NCBI GenBank assembly: GCA_031308135.1
Contig: JAHLJT010000631.1
Location: forward strand, 29,036,271-29,100,270
Length of the DNA: 64,000 bases
Reading direction: 5' to 3'
Origin: Acheta domesticus
Taxonomy: Eukaryota; Arthropoda; Insecta; Orthoptera; Gryllidae
How positions within the stretch are numbered: the first letter of the stretch is position 1; every line of letters begins with the position of its first letter. Made by a program: the position numbers and the translations under genes. Under the pieces are notes generated by a model. The model was not told the origin of the DNA. It saw only the letters and a list, made by a program, of their open reading frames with translations, and ran no database searches. Below are positions 43,421 to 55,545 of the stretch, piece by piece.

Positions 43421-45720
43421 CGCGGGTCCTGCGCACAGCTTCTTCTCTGTTAGAAAGTTTTTGCTAAACGTAGCGTAAAACGTTTTGAAGCAACTGTGTG
43501 GCCAATGAAATGCGAGGTGTGAAATGTTCTTGCTCTACACATCGTTCCAAGTGGAAGTCCTTCCGAACAGTGAGTGCAGAGTGACCACTACATTCCCATT
43601 ATTCCACGTACTCGTGATTCATATTTCTTCGATTAGAAGAGCTTACCTCCAATCAGTGATCTGTATAAAATTGTATTATTATATATTTAACACACTCAGT
43701 GCTTGATTTATAAAATGTTTGGTCCCGCAACGCGCCCAAAATTAGTATCTAATTAAATAGAAATAGTTATATATTTATATTATAATTTATTTAATATAAA
43801 TTACAGTTAATAATAAATAAAAATTAAGTTTATAATGATATTTTATTGATTTTACTAATAATTTTATTATAATCGTACAAATCATACAATTGGAAAATTA
43901 TTAATTTTGAGTTTATGAAAGCTGGTCGAACTAAAATCGGTTTTTTCCTATTTCGTTCCCGAGGTACTGGAACGCCAATCCGTTGCGTTCCGCCAGAAAT
44001 CAAGCCCTCATTACACTATTACATATATTACATTATTATTAAATTTATGCTTTTATTACATTACTGTTACATACCGTGTTGCATTGTGAGAATTTAGTTA
44101 TTAGCACACAGTGCTGCCACAGTTGAGAACAATGTCGCGATCACATGGCTGGTTTAGAGTGTGACACAGTGTTAATTACAGCCGTTAACTCTGGTGGAAT
44201 AGAGTTTTTCAGTGTCACTTTGAGCGTAACGTTGGAGTTAGCGCTTGCGTAGAGACTCCAGAATTAAGAATAATTTAACAGCGTACACGCAAAGATGCTT
44301 CCCGCTGCGCAAAAACAATTAAGATGCGCGCCGCGCCGTTAACGCAGCTGCGAGGCTGGTTCTGCGCGCGCGACTTCTGCGCTGCTGCCGTTTTATGCCC
44401 GTGAGAGGTGATGATGAAGTCACGGGCAGTAGCAGGGAGGAGAGGGGGCAGGAGTGGAAGAAGCTGAGAGAGGAGGCAAAACACGGCCTGGAATGCCAGT
44501 GGTGCCAATGTAACACAGAGCCGACTGGAGTCTCGAGTGAGAATATTTACGTGCTTTGCATTATAGTTGAGTTACACCACGTCTTGTCAATCATTTCTTG
44601 TTGTAATACCGGTGAATTTGAAATGTGTTAAATGTAGCTGTTGTGTAATTTCTTCCGTTCTTTTTGCGTGATATGTGTTTCTTTATGTCTACACCACTGA
44701 AACAGCGGGAAGGAGAGGGAAGAGGAAAAGACGGGAGAATGGAAACGCGGTGTGGAATTGAAGTTGTGACTATGTAGCACGAATACGGCAGTGGATCTTC
44801 AATAAGACTGTATCATACGTCGTGTCCAGTAAAATTCGATCGCCCTTAGTTTTTTTCATTTAATACACTTAGCTAACCTAAATGAAGATGGCATTGAAAG
44901 CATGTAAATCATTTTCAATTAAGTATTTGAATATTTTTTGGTATCCGCTTTGCGCGACTTGCCCAATATTCCAGCGCATAACAAATAAACTAATAATATA
45001 TAAAAAATAAAACCAACATTTAAACTGGACCTTTCAAAGGTACAAGACACAGATGTGAGTAGGGGCGTAGCTAGGCTGCCGCTAACTATACGCTGCACCA
45101 CAGCCCCCAATGTCAAGGCTCCCTCAATTAAAACACCCGCAGACCCCAAATGAAGACGGAAATGACAATGACGAGTCCCGCTTGGACTTTCTGCACTTGG
45201 CCTCTCGAGGCCTTAGCAACGCTTCTGCATTAAGGGGACACGGAATTCTCTATTCTGGTAATGCTAAATGTTTGAATCTAAGTCTCAGAAGCTACTGAAG
45301 TTGGTTTATGAAAATCTTATAGGCTACAGATATACTACTTATAACAACGCTGAAACAACGGTTTTGAAAAATGTTTACTATTTTTGTAAATAAAATACTT
45401 TTTACATAATGCAATTTTTTTACCACGTTATCAAATTAATTTTTCGAGAATGAATAATAAGGTAATCAGAAAAACAATGTTTCAGTAAATGTAGGAGACC
45501 TTTATTAACAACTCCTGAAAATTTCAGTTTCCTATTACAAATATAAGTGGAAAGAAGAAAATGTATTAATATGATCAACTTTCTCGAAATGAGCTTTAAA
45601 TATGCAACCCTCCGAACACGCCAGCTTCATAATTTGCCTCGTCAGAATAAAACGTTTCCAATAACTACTTTCTTTTGAAACCTTTTAATGTTGGTTAGCT
45701 TCACAACATAACGCTCTTAG
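43421..45720. other. intergenic stretch
   Basis: AT-rich overall. A GC-richer patch lies at 44320-44500. At 45060-45080 GGGGCGTAGCTAGG resembles one end of the CAGTGGCGTAGCTA element, but no partner end was found. No gene recognised. Confidence 0.35.
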
Positions 45721-46222
45721 ATCTGGCCTTGGCCGAAGTCGCTAAGGCAGTAGTGCCGTAGTGATCTCGGACCGAGGGGTTTGAGTCCCGGTTGGGGCAT
45801 GGTTGTATGTGTTCGTCCTTTCACCTCCTATCATCACCATATCGTTTCATCCTCATACCACAACGTTAAATCCAATAGTGGTCGCTAATGGCATAGTAGT
45901 TGATGCGACATTAAATAACAAAAAATCTTTTAATTTACTATCTGCATATTTAAAACTTTCAGTTTTTTGCGCTGTATTGTGTAACAGTGTATAAAAAGTA
46001 TTCGAGACTGCATATAAGCCCAATGAGAGGTGTTCACATATAAAATAATTTTAAAATATTTGTAAGAGTGATGTCAACATAATTCAAACGCCAATTTAAA
46101 GAGAAAATTATGAAGATTTATAAAAAATGCCAAAAATCTCTTTTTTGACTGAAAATTAATTCCATCTCTCCTTAACGGCATTAAATTGCCCAATGGATGA
46201 ATGAGGAGGATTAGTAAAATAC
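45721..46222 (+). mobile_element. SINE family 1, long form
   Basis: The head TTGGCCGAAGTCGCTAAGG leads to the B box GGTTTGAGTCC (45778-45788), then ATCCAATAGTGGTCGCTAAT near 45870-45890, GTTGATGCGACATTAAATAA and a 3' extension that matches 20459-20695 in reverse (GCGCTGTATTGTGTAACAGT, TTCCATCTCTCCTTAACGGC). It holds about 90 bp not found in the other long copy. Confidence 0.8.
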
Positions 46223-47619
46223 AATATGTTATAATTATCTTCTCACTCGTATTTAAGAAAATGTTTATAGAAGTACATAGTGCTTTGACAATTTGCTAAA
46301 TCTCTTATCATTGAGTTGCAATGTCCAAACTCATCGACATGACTTAATTTGAAAGAATGGATTTCGAAAACGCTATATATTTTGATTTTAACAGTTAGAA
46401 CGGTTTATCTGAAATTGGACAATTCGTACCAGATGTAGTTTATCCAATAATAAATGCAAGAAAGTGTCTTCCATCACGAAGAGAAAAATGAGCAAAAAGT
46501 GCGAATCGTATGAGTTACAGAATTTAGAATCGCTTGCGTGCACTTTCTAACACTAGGTTTGATCACTTTTATGACTCAGAGTAGTAGTACTTGGTAACAG
46601 TTGCTCGTAATTAGTACAAAACTTAACTATTTAAATTGTCTTTATAGATGAAAGGTAAAACCAGATAATTTTGATTGTGAAAATGAGCGATATTTTAGAC
46701 TAATTCGGATAATTTTTAAAATGTATTCTGCCAATAAAAATGAATGATTTCTGCGTCTTTTGGCGAACATATAACTTGAATATCTTCCACATTTACAGGA
46801 ATTTAATACGGTGAAAAATAAGAAATGTTGATTATTGTTCTAGTTAGTTTACGATCTCTAAATTTGGGTTCATAAAGCCCCTTCTCAACTAACTGACTGT
46901 TCACTCAACTATAATATACAAAATAAAACCGAGAAATGAAAATCATGCGATTCAGAACTTTTATTTACTTTCTTTTCAGTACTCCCGTGCATTTTGTGAT
47001 ATAATATTAGTGACCGCCTTTCGCACTTCGTACAAGGAATTTGGTCTAAACGTCACTTTCCGCTCAAGGAATAGAATTTAAAATTACCACACATAATTTC
47101 CGCATTTCACAATCGCAAGTGCCAAATTTCAAAATAAAGGCACTTGCTACTGATAAACAACCGAATATCGTTGCCAAATATCGTTGCCAGTGAACAGATG
47201 TAGGCTGGTATGTATGCGAGGATTATTATATGTTTGTATATGTATGTACGCATGTACGTTTGTATATATGAATATTTGTGTAATATGTAAGTAAGTTTAT
47301 TAATTTAAATGTTATTATATATGTATTTTCGTTTGTTGTATATGTATGTAAAATTCATTCGCATGTTCTAGGTAATGACAAAGAAAAATGTTTTATTGAT
47401 TTTTTATATATTGTTTTTCTTTGTAATTGTGTCTGTAATTGTAAATGCACTTCCATGTTTCTGCATTCTGCTACAGAGCAACTTCTTCCCACTTGTAGAA
47501 AAAAGCTTATATCTATATCTAAACTCCGCAAATCAATTCTGTTCAAACAAATGTAATCACGGAGCACATTACTACATCAATTGTACCAACAGAAGGCGAG
47601 ATAGAGATCGGGTAATTAA
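46223..47619. other. AT-rich intergenic stretch
   Basis: No gene recognised. TATGTATGTA-like simple sequence lies at 47210-47350. Confidence 0.4.
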
Positions 47620-47900
47620 ACGCAGACGATTGCGCGCGTATCTCGGGCGCGCTTCCCGCCGCGGAGGCTGTTCTGCCGTGGGCGGCCGCTCCGCGCTTGA
47701 TCTTGCGCGCGCGCGCTGTCAACGCGCCTAATAGAGCTCGCAACCACGACTAATGACTTCGTGTTCCGCGGCCGAAGCGCACAGTTTATGGCTATCGTAC
47801 GCGCTTCACTTACGAAACACTTCGCCGCCCCGCGCCGCCCGTAAACCGCACACTTCCACACAATTCATATCGAAACCGTTTCTAATCCGCTAACCGGAAC
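47620..47900. promoter_or_regulatory. GC-rich island with AT cores
   Basis: CpG-rich, with GCGCGCGCG near 47706. CCTAATAGAGC, GACTAATGAC and CAGTTTATGGC are embedded, the last resembling an Abd-B/Caudal-type site. No coding evidence. Confidence 0.3.
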
Positions 47901-48659
47901 GAGCGGGAAGTCGAAGAACATGCATATTTTAAATGTCGTTGACAGGGATGCCCAAAATTCTTTGCCGCTTGGAAGGTATCAGGTGGAAGTTTGTGAGACA
48001 TGTTTCAAACAAAAGTCGAAGGCTTTAGCTTACATCTTCATTTTGGGAAATAAATTAAAAGTAGTACCAATAAAAATGAAAATGACAAGAGATTTATCAT
48101 AAGAAATATTTTCATAAGCCATAATCAAAACAAACTAATTTAAGTGTCTCATTGCTAAAACACTTTTTAACTCGTCCATTTTATTTTTTAAAAAAATATT
48201 TACTTATTAATTTTCTAGGAGACTGCTGTTAGTATTAACTAATGGTTTGGCTTACCAGCTAACGAATAATAAGTGCGTTGCGCTAAACGATATCATTGCA
48301 TCGTATATCATATGCGAAACATCTAAACGACCATGTTTCACAAAAGTCAATCTTGCGCCACAAAACGTTTTCTACGACCACATACGAGTCACGCGTGAGA
48401 CAAAACACATTCACACGGGACCAGAACAATGGCCGCTAACATGTGGCTATCGCGCCATTTCCCTGACAGTCGCCTATCCGTCAAGATGTTTATCTTCCCC
48501 ACACAAACCGCTCCATCACCAGAGTGTTTAAGATCAGCAGAGGCGTCGGAGAGAACTTTTTTAACGAAGGCTAACGCGTCCGTTGAGTATCCACAGCGTC
48601 CATATGTCTCAGACAATCTTGATGCCCGCGAGCCTCCATCATCTTCGCTTTAATTGCAG
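47901..48659. other. intergenic stretch
   Basis: Two overlapping frames on opposite strands near 48390-48650 are open but unrecognised. No repeat family matched. Confidence 0.3.
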
Positions 48660-48795
48660 GGAGGGTTAGAGCGAGAGGCGGAATTCGCTGGTAATGAGAG
48701 CGCGCGGTAGTCGCCGATCGTAAACTTTCGCGAAAATACGCGCTGCGAAAATCGCGTAATTTCAGGTAATAACAGTGGACGGCAAGAACGACCGG

Positions 48796-49880
48796 GAGCT
48801 CCACCTGGCTGTGCGTGGGCTGATATGGCGTGCGGGGACGGGGGCAATGGCGGGGTGTGGAGGTGGAGGCGCAGGTGGAGGTAAGGGCGGGGGTGGAGGT
48901 GGGAGCTATGGCGGAGGTGGAGGTGGGGACCGGGGCGTGAGGGTGACGGGGGCGTAAACGAGGGTGTAGGCGAGGAGGTGGGGACGAAGGTGGAGGCGGA
49001 GGCGGGGGCGGGGGCAGAGGTGGAGGTGGAGGCGGGGGCAGGGGTGGGGACGGAGGCGGAAGCGGGGACAGAGGCGGGGGCGGAGGGGCGGGGGTGGAGG
49101 CGGAGGCGGTGGCGGGGGTGGAGGCGGAGGCGGGGACGGGGGCGGAGGCTTGGCCGGGGCAGGGGCGGGGGCGGAGGCGGGGGCGGAGGCGGGGGACTAG
49201 GCGTGGGCGGGGGCGGAAGTGGGGAGCAGAAGTGGGGACAGAGGCGGAGACGGAGGCGGGGGAGGAAGTACAGAGGACGGCGGAGGAGAGAATGTTAACG
49301 AAGACAGTTGAAGGGGCAGGTGGCGAAGATACAGATGCGAGGACGGGACGGGATCTGGATGAGAACGAAGATGGGAGAATGGATAGGGGCGTGGCAGTGA
49401 AAAGGGTAAAAATGACGGGAACGGAGAACGGGGGGGGCGAGAGCGGGGTTCAAGGAGGGTGAGGAGGCAGAAGCGAAGATCAAGGTAGATGTGGAGGTAT
49501 AGGAGAAAGTGAACTGGAGAAGGAAAGTAGACGTGGAAGTGGAGGTGAAGTGGAGTTGGAAGTGCAGGCGATGACAAGTTAAGGGAAAGGGACAGCAGGA
49601 ACGGGACCGGGGTCGGGTGCGGCTGGCGATAGGGAGCGGAAGCGGGGCAAGGATAGTCGCTAGAGGAGGGGTGGCGGGGACGGTGGATGGGGCGGGATCA
49701 GAGCGGTGGAAGGAGGAAGGGCAAGAGTGATGGAGGGGGCAGAAGCGCATGCGCTGGTGGGAGCGGGAGCAGGGGGAGGGGCGGTGGAGCATTTTCCTCC
49801 TGGACCGGTTCGGGCGCCGGAGTAGCGGGTGCGGATGGAGGAAGAGCGACAGTAAATGATCTTGAGAGGGGGTTTGGAAG
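48796..49880 (+). repeat. about 1 kb of G-rich GGNGGN purine minisatellite
   Basis: GGAGGCGGGGGCGG, GGTGGAGGTGGAGGC and kin repeat with high G-over-C skew, densest at 48850-49260. Stop-free frames come from this composition. The plus strand has many G4-forming runs. It fades into GA-rich sequence to about 49880. Confidence 0.85.
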
Positions 49881-52800
49881 GTGCTTATGAGAAGTAGCTA
49901 GTAGAATGATCCAAAAAATCTTGGAAATGGCCTGAAGTTGATGAAATGCATCATACAATTAGTGGTTCTACAGAATGACACACATCGTGTCGTAATAGTT
50001 TCACAAGACTTCACTCCCTATGTGGTCTAGCTTTTGAGTTTTTGAGTAGCTTTCCATCTACTTCCTAAAGCACATTTTTCAACATTTTCTCAATTTTTCG
50101 GTAATAGTAGAAATGACTTTAAATGTTTTATAGAACGGGAAAATGTGGTTCTTTTGGCAAATTTTCATTGCAAATTTGGTCCCTTTTTTTAGAAAGAGAT
50201 TTGAGAGTATCTTAAAATGTGGAAGTTTAAGCACATTTTCACGGAAAACGTGAGTTTTCGAGCGACTTCATTAAATTAATTTAAGGCATTTGCACTCACA
50301 AATACAATAATGTGCGAGTACAAAAGCGCCTACAGTGTAAATATTAATGACGTGAGAAATATTTAATAAAAAAATGTTTGTGTTGTTTTTCAAAAGTGAA
50401 AAGAATGCATTAAAATGGTTTTTATGTCATATCATTCAGTACAATTAGTATTTTTCACAAAAACTGTTTACAGAAAATAAATTGAAGCCGCTTTCGAGGA
50501 AATCTTGTTCGTAATACCACCCACATTTCACTCAAAATTACACAAAAATTACCGTGGCCCCGAGTGGGGCCAAATAAACGGGGGAGTAATCATTATGGAA
50601 AAAAATCCCACGAATAAGTTAGACACTAGTGTTGTTCACAGATAAACTGACTTTTGGCAAACGAACACTATCCGCATCAGGGGTCCCAAAACGTGTATTT
50701 CTGATGCAATATGGAAATCGATTTTCCATAGCATTACATAACATTCCCTACACTACGACAGAGTAAGAAGGATCAACTCGCACTGAAGGAATAGCAGAAA
50801 CAACGTTTCCATTGTGAAATATGAAAATGAAAGGAATAGAGAAGGAGCGCAAGAATAATGTTTTGGTAAAATGCTAAATAAAATTAACTATCAACTATAA
50901 AACGAGTGTACTTCAATCATGATTGAACGCAAAGTAAAAATAACAGGGAAAATCAATAATGATAAAATTATAGAAATCAAGAAACGCAGCTATGTAAAAG
51001 AACGGAAGGAATAAATACAGGAGGAAGCGCCACTCAGAGAGAAAGAAAGGAAAAGAAGAATGAAGATATAAAGCAACAGAATGAGAAACGCAAAAATTAA
51101 ATGGAGTTAAGGAGACAAACTAAAGGTAAATCAATATTTATGTAAATTAATTTATTTCTAACCACTGTTTTAAAAGCTGAGGTTGCGTAAACCGAGTAAA
51201 TGCTAAGTTAAAGGTTTCCACAGGCAGGCAGGGCGATTGGGACAGCAGAAAGCGTCCCAACAAATGCTTTTAAGGAAGCGAAATGCCTCACAAGAAGCAC
51301 AGCCGCTTTCAAGAAAGGGCGCTCCGAAAGAGAATAATACGAAATGAACCGATCTCACTCGAGTGGACGGGCTTTTTTTCGCCTCTGCTGCCGATGACCG
51401 GTCTATGCGTTGGCTTCCGGAGGGCGCGTCCGTTTGCGTTCCTTCCCCATTACAATAAATCATCATAATTTTCCTTCTCTCTGCACATACGCGATGTTTA
51501 CATCCGTGTTTTTGTGATTTACATTTTTTGCTCGATAGTATATTTTGAAAATAGGAACATATTTTACAAAAAACGAAGTTTAATTTTAATGAACAAATGT
51601 GTTTAAATAAGTGTAAGTGTTTTTTACTTACGATATTCAATTCTTATTTATTTCTTAAATATCCTACAAGTTGATACTCAGTCGAGATGATTACATATAT
51701 TGAAGTCGTTAAGTGTTTAAGTTCCTCCTACAACCATTACCTACTTTTTCGTCCTTCATGGCGGCTTGAACGTGTACACAATATAACTTGTGTTGGAGTT
51801 TCTTCCTCTCCTTATTTCAACAAAATAGTAATGTAAGAAGAAATTGAAATTACGAATCGCAAACCATTTCTTATGAAACTTCAAGGAAGAATTTGCGTAA
51901 TGTATTTACATGCAGTTCTTTTCACTGTCATTACGTTTCACCAAACGAAGCTCTATGCGTATGTACTACAGTAGTAACTGAATACGTAACAATGCTTTTC
52001 TTGCCAAATAATGTATTTTAGAATGTTGTTATTGAACCTGTTAAAGTAAAGTAGCACGATTTTATCTAGTAAATATTGTAATTAAGTAAAACAGCTGTGA
52101 TTTTTTTCACTGAATGTTCGTTGTATCTGATCGCTTTTGAGAAATTCTGGGTTGGGTTTGGAATTAGCACTTGAATTTATTTTCTTGCGTGGAAGACTTT
52201 CTGCTTACTTATTTATAAATTACGTACTTTCTCCCATGTAATGTTGTTTCCAGGAGGAACTCTGTAGAGATGTAGACAAGTTGTGATTGCGGAAGCAAAA
52301 AGCGACGAATATACCTGAAATCATCTTAGTAATGTTACTTTTCGTTTCTTTCTGTATTGCCAAGTATATCTACATGTAGCAGTTGGATTGATAATTTCGG
52401 GAGCACTATTTACTGTAATCGCAAGGCTGTAGTGAAGGAATTCAGAGAAAACAGACCACGTAATAACCGGTCTTTGTGAACTTCGCCGTTTAGGAAAAGA
52501 AGCAGGAAGGGGGAGATTAAAGACTCGCAACATCTGCGGCGAGTCTTCCGGTGTATCTGCTGGAATGTTTTGCATTAAACTTGTGTATACTGGGTTCTCT
52601 CATGTCCTGCTTTGCAAACAACGCCATCTGGCAATCGTGGGAGATCTTCGCGTCAATTTTTAGTGTTTCATATACTTCAAAGTAGGAAATGCAATGCACG
52701 AAGAAATCCTTTCACTACATTTCTCTATAACGAATGCTAAGCTAGTCACGTCGTTTATCCTACTTTCCAATGCACGACCAGGACACTTCCACGCGTAGAG

Positions 52801-54829
52801 AATCCGCACTAAACTTCTGCCTTCCATTCTATATCCAGACATTCCATTCGTATGCTGTCGTATAGATTAAAAGAAACTTTCAGAAAGGTTCTCAGTTTCC
52901 ATGCCGAAGTATGTCTTGGACATGGCTTGGACGTTGCACACATTCGAGATGAACTGAAAATTTCATCCCACATTTTATGAGAATTTTTTTTTATTGAAGA
53001 TTGTTTATTTCATTTTCTGTTATCAAATTTCTCTACGAATAAGGTTGAAGGTAATTTTGATGGTACTTTTTATTACTTTTCTTTATATTACATTTCGATT
53101 AGTACATTATATTCTCTTTGCCATTGTTTCGTAGATTTGTCTGTATGCGTCTGGTTTGCTGTTGCGACTGGTAGAGGAATATGCTATGGATTGAATATCA
53201 CTTCTGACGAATATAAGCTGGTGCGGCATATATTCGTTTCTGGTGCGGTTTCTTATCCCAAAAAAGAAGAAAAAGGAAGATAAAAAATCTCTGAAGTGTA
53301 CTTCGATAAAGGGTACACGTTAACAAATAAACTGGAAAAGCAAAAGCACATTATCGGAGTAGATGCTGAATCTCTACCAGATAAAGATGACGTTTCGGTT
53401 AAGACGTAAATAAAAAATTAAATTACCATTTCATGAACACGCCATTCTGGCATTTGAAGATGTCAGGTACAGTTTCACCAGTTACAAAACCTTTACAACT
53501 TCGTTACTTCCCCCATCATACTAAACGGATTTCTACTGTCTCAAGACAACCGCGTGGAATGATTCGTTTGCAAACGAGCAATCAAAGGCGCGTGACTGGG
53601 ATCTGCAAGCAAAAGCAAAGATTTTCTCCTTCTTATATCCATTTTATCCAAAGACATATTCTTATCTAGATCAAACTTCTTGGGCAGTTTCTAAAAAAAT
53701 ATGAAAGCGAGTTTTCAGATTAACTTTTGTTTACTTCTGGATAGAAAAAAACAATTGTACCCCAACGTCAGAGGCAATGTACATTGTTTATCGATGTAAT
53801 GAATTATGATTATTTTTATTAGTACCTTCCGTATTTCTGAGCTCTCTGCTTGCCTCGTCTGTTGATTCGGGATCTACCCAAGTACCTAACTAGATCAGAA
53901 GTCCGGAACGGAGCCCAGAATTGCTTACTTCTGCAACTGGTAGTAGAGTGAATAATGGCCTGGGACATGCTGATTAGAGTCGTATATCCCAGATTAGGCG
54001 TCGTACATCCCAGATCTAGCGATAAGCTGCGAAACCTCAAAATAAAACACGAGAAAGCAAAGTAAAATTTAATTGTAAAATTATTATACAACACTATGTT
54101 GTATAATAATCGCTTGATCTGGAATACGCTAAATATCGCTAGATCTGGTATTTACAACGCCTTTAAACGATTTTCCGGGTCAAGAGTATGGGTCATGTGA
54201 GAAAAGGGTATCAGCCCGTACCCTGATCCTATGGATAACGGGACAGGATGGAGAAAATAGAATATCGCGTCCCGTGAATGTCAAGAACTGCTCCAACATT
54301 TACGTCGAATAATTGTGAGGAAACGAAAAATAAAGGACCAATCAGAATATCCTGCACTATAATTATCGGGTATTATCCCTTCACGTACTCCATAAATAAA
54401 TTCCGTCCTTACGTTGTGAGATCAGAGAACCAAAGCGGAGTTCGTTGTACGGGAACTAAGGAGAATATTCGTAATTATAATAATGCACAGTAAACGTAAG
54501 GGCAGCTTTCGTTACCGTCAAGTTTAACGGTGTCTGTGTTAAGTGGATCGAGAACGTTGAGGCAGGCGCGTCTGAACTTTCTTGGCTCGAAGAGTTGCCC
54601 TACCTTGGGACATTAGCGTTTCCTTGTTTTGTGGTGTCGATATTTGTGTTCTTAAATAATTGTGTATTAAGTTAAAAACAAAAAAAAATAATTTACTTTA
54701 GTGTATACTGTAAAATCACAGATGGTGCGGAAACATCCTTAAAATATGTCAGGCTGATTTTTTGAAACAATATATTATTTATCACAAGATTGTAGAAGAA
54801 TGTTTATTTTCTTCTCACATTATAAGTTA

Positions 54830-54834
<5 letters not shown>
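49881..54834. other. AT-rich intergenic stretch, about 5 kb
   Basis: No gene or clear repeat family recognised. A 145-codon minus frame (51203-51640) lacks any motif. A short inverted repeat lies near 54085-54110 (ATTATACAACA...TGTTGTATAAT). Near 53975-54025 ATCCCAGAT(T/C)AG and similar phrases repeat loosely. Confidence 0.35.

Positions 54835-54868
<34 letters not shown>
54835..54868 (+). repeat. (ATT)n microsatellite
   Basis: Uninterrupted tract in AT-rich DNA. Confidence 0.9.
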
Positions 54869-55131
54869 TAATTTACAAATAAATTTTAGGAAGAACCATC
54901 AAGACACGAATCATCAGATAATAACAGGAGAACAATATTTGAGGTGTTAAACTGAAAGATGTTATGAGTCGGCTGAATATAAAATATACTCCAGCTTTCA
55001 ACCGGCTACCTATGGAGCAGATCTAGGGACTATCCGTGCCTCTACAATACTTTGCGCAAAATGTGAGCTGTTCCAAACAAAGCAATTTCTTGCACCTCCC
55101 AGCCCTTTGAATGATCTGGAAGTTTAGCCTT

Positions 55132-55245
55132 GGTCTTCTTCTTCTTCTTCTTGGCCTTCTTCTTCTTGGTCTTCTTCTTCTTCTTCTTCTTCTTCTTAGT
55201 CTTCTTCTTCTTCTTCTTCTTCTTCTTATTATTATTATTATTGTG
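55132..55245 (+). repeat. (CTT)n then (ATT)n compound microsatellite
   Basis: CTTCTT runs with occasional GGT or AGT breaks end in (ATT)5. On the minus strand they give the poly-Lys/poly-Asn part of a 158-codon frame (55042-55518), which is not a credible gene. Confidence 0.9.
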
Positions 55246-55259
55246 GTTGTTACCTAAAC

Positions 55260-55545
55260 ACATCCCAAACGCAGGGCCCGTGCAGCTGTGGCACACATCT
55301 GCGTGCCGTTGCGCAACGCACGCGGCATTTTTCGCGGAGGGGAGGGCCGCACGCGCACCGGGACCTGCTATGGCCGCCCGCGGAATGCCGCCGCCGCCGC
55401 CGCCGTTTCCTCGTTTCTCTGCTTGATTTACGGGGACGTCGACGGCTGCGACGTCGCAGACGCCACCACAATCGTCTGTCTCGTCGTCGCTGCCGCCGCG
55501 CGGGGCCAACCTGGACATCGGTGGCGTTTGTGCTACTCGCAGCGG
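55260..55545. promoter_or_regulatory. GC-rich island
   Basis: CpG-rich, with CCGCCGCCGCCGCCG near 55389. Both strands hold open frames. The minus one begins MSRLAPRGGSDDETDDCGG (ATG at 55518) and is the more protein-like of the two, but no domain is recognised. Confidence 0.3.

Noticed and set aside
48247..48653. Overlapping frames of 74-94 codons on both strands
   Set aside because: They lack any domain and compete with each other, with no promoter or splice evidence.
51203..51640. A 145-codon minus-strand frame with several Cys
   Set aside because: No recognisable motif, AT-rich composition, no start or splice context, and no repeats.
55042..55518. A 158-codon Lys-rich frame
   Set aside because: The Lys/Asn block is a CTT/ATT microsatellite. 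The remaining part has no recognised domain.
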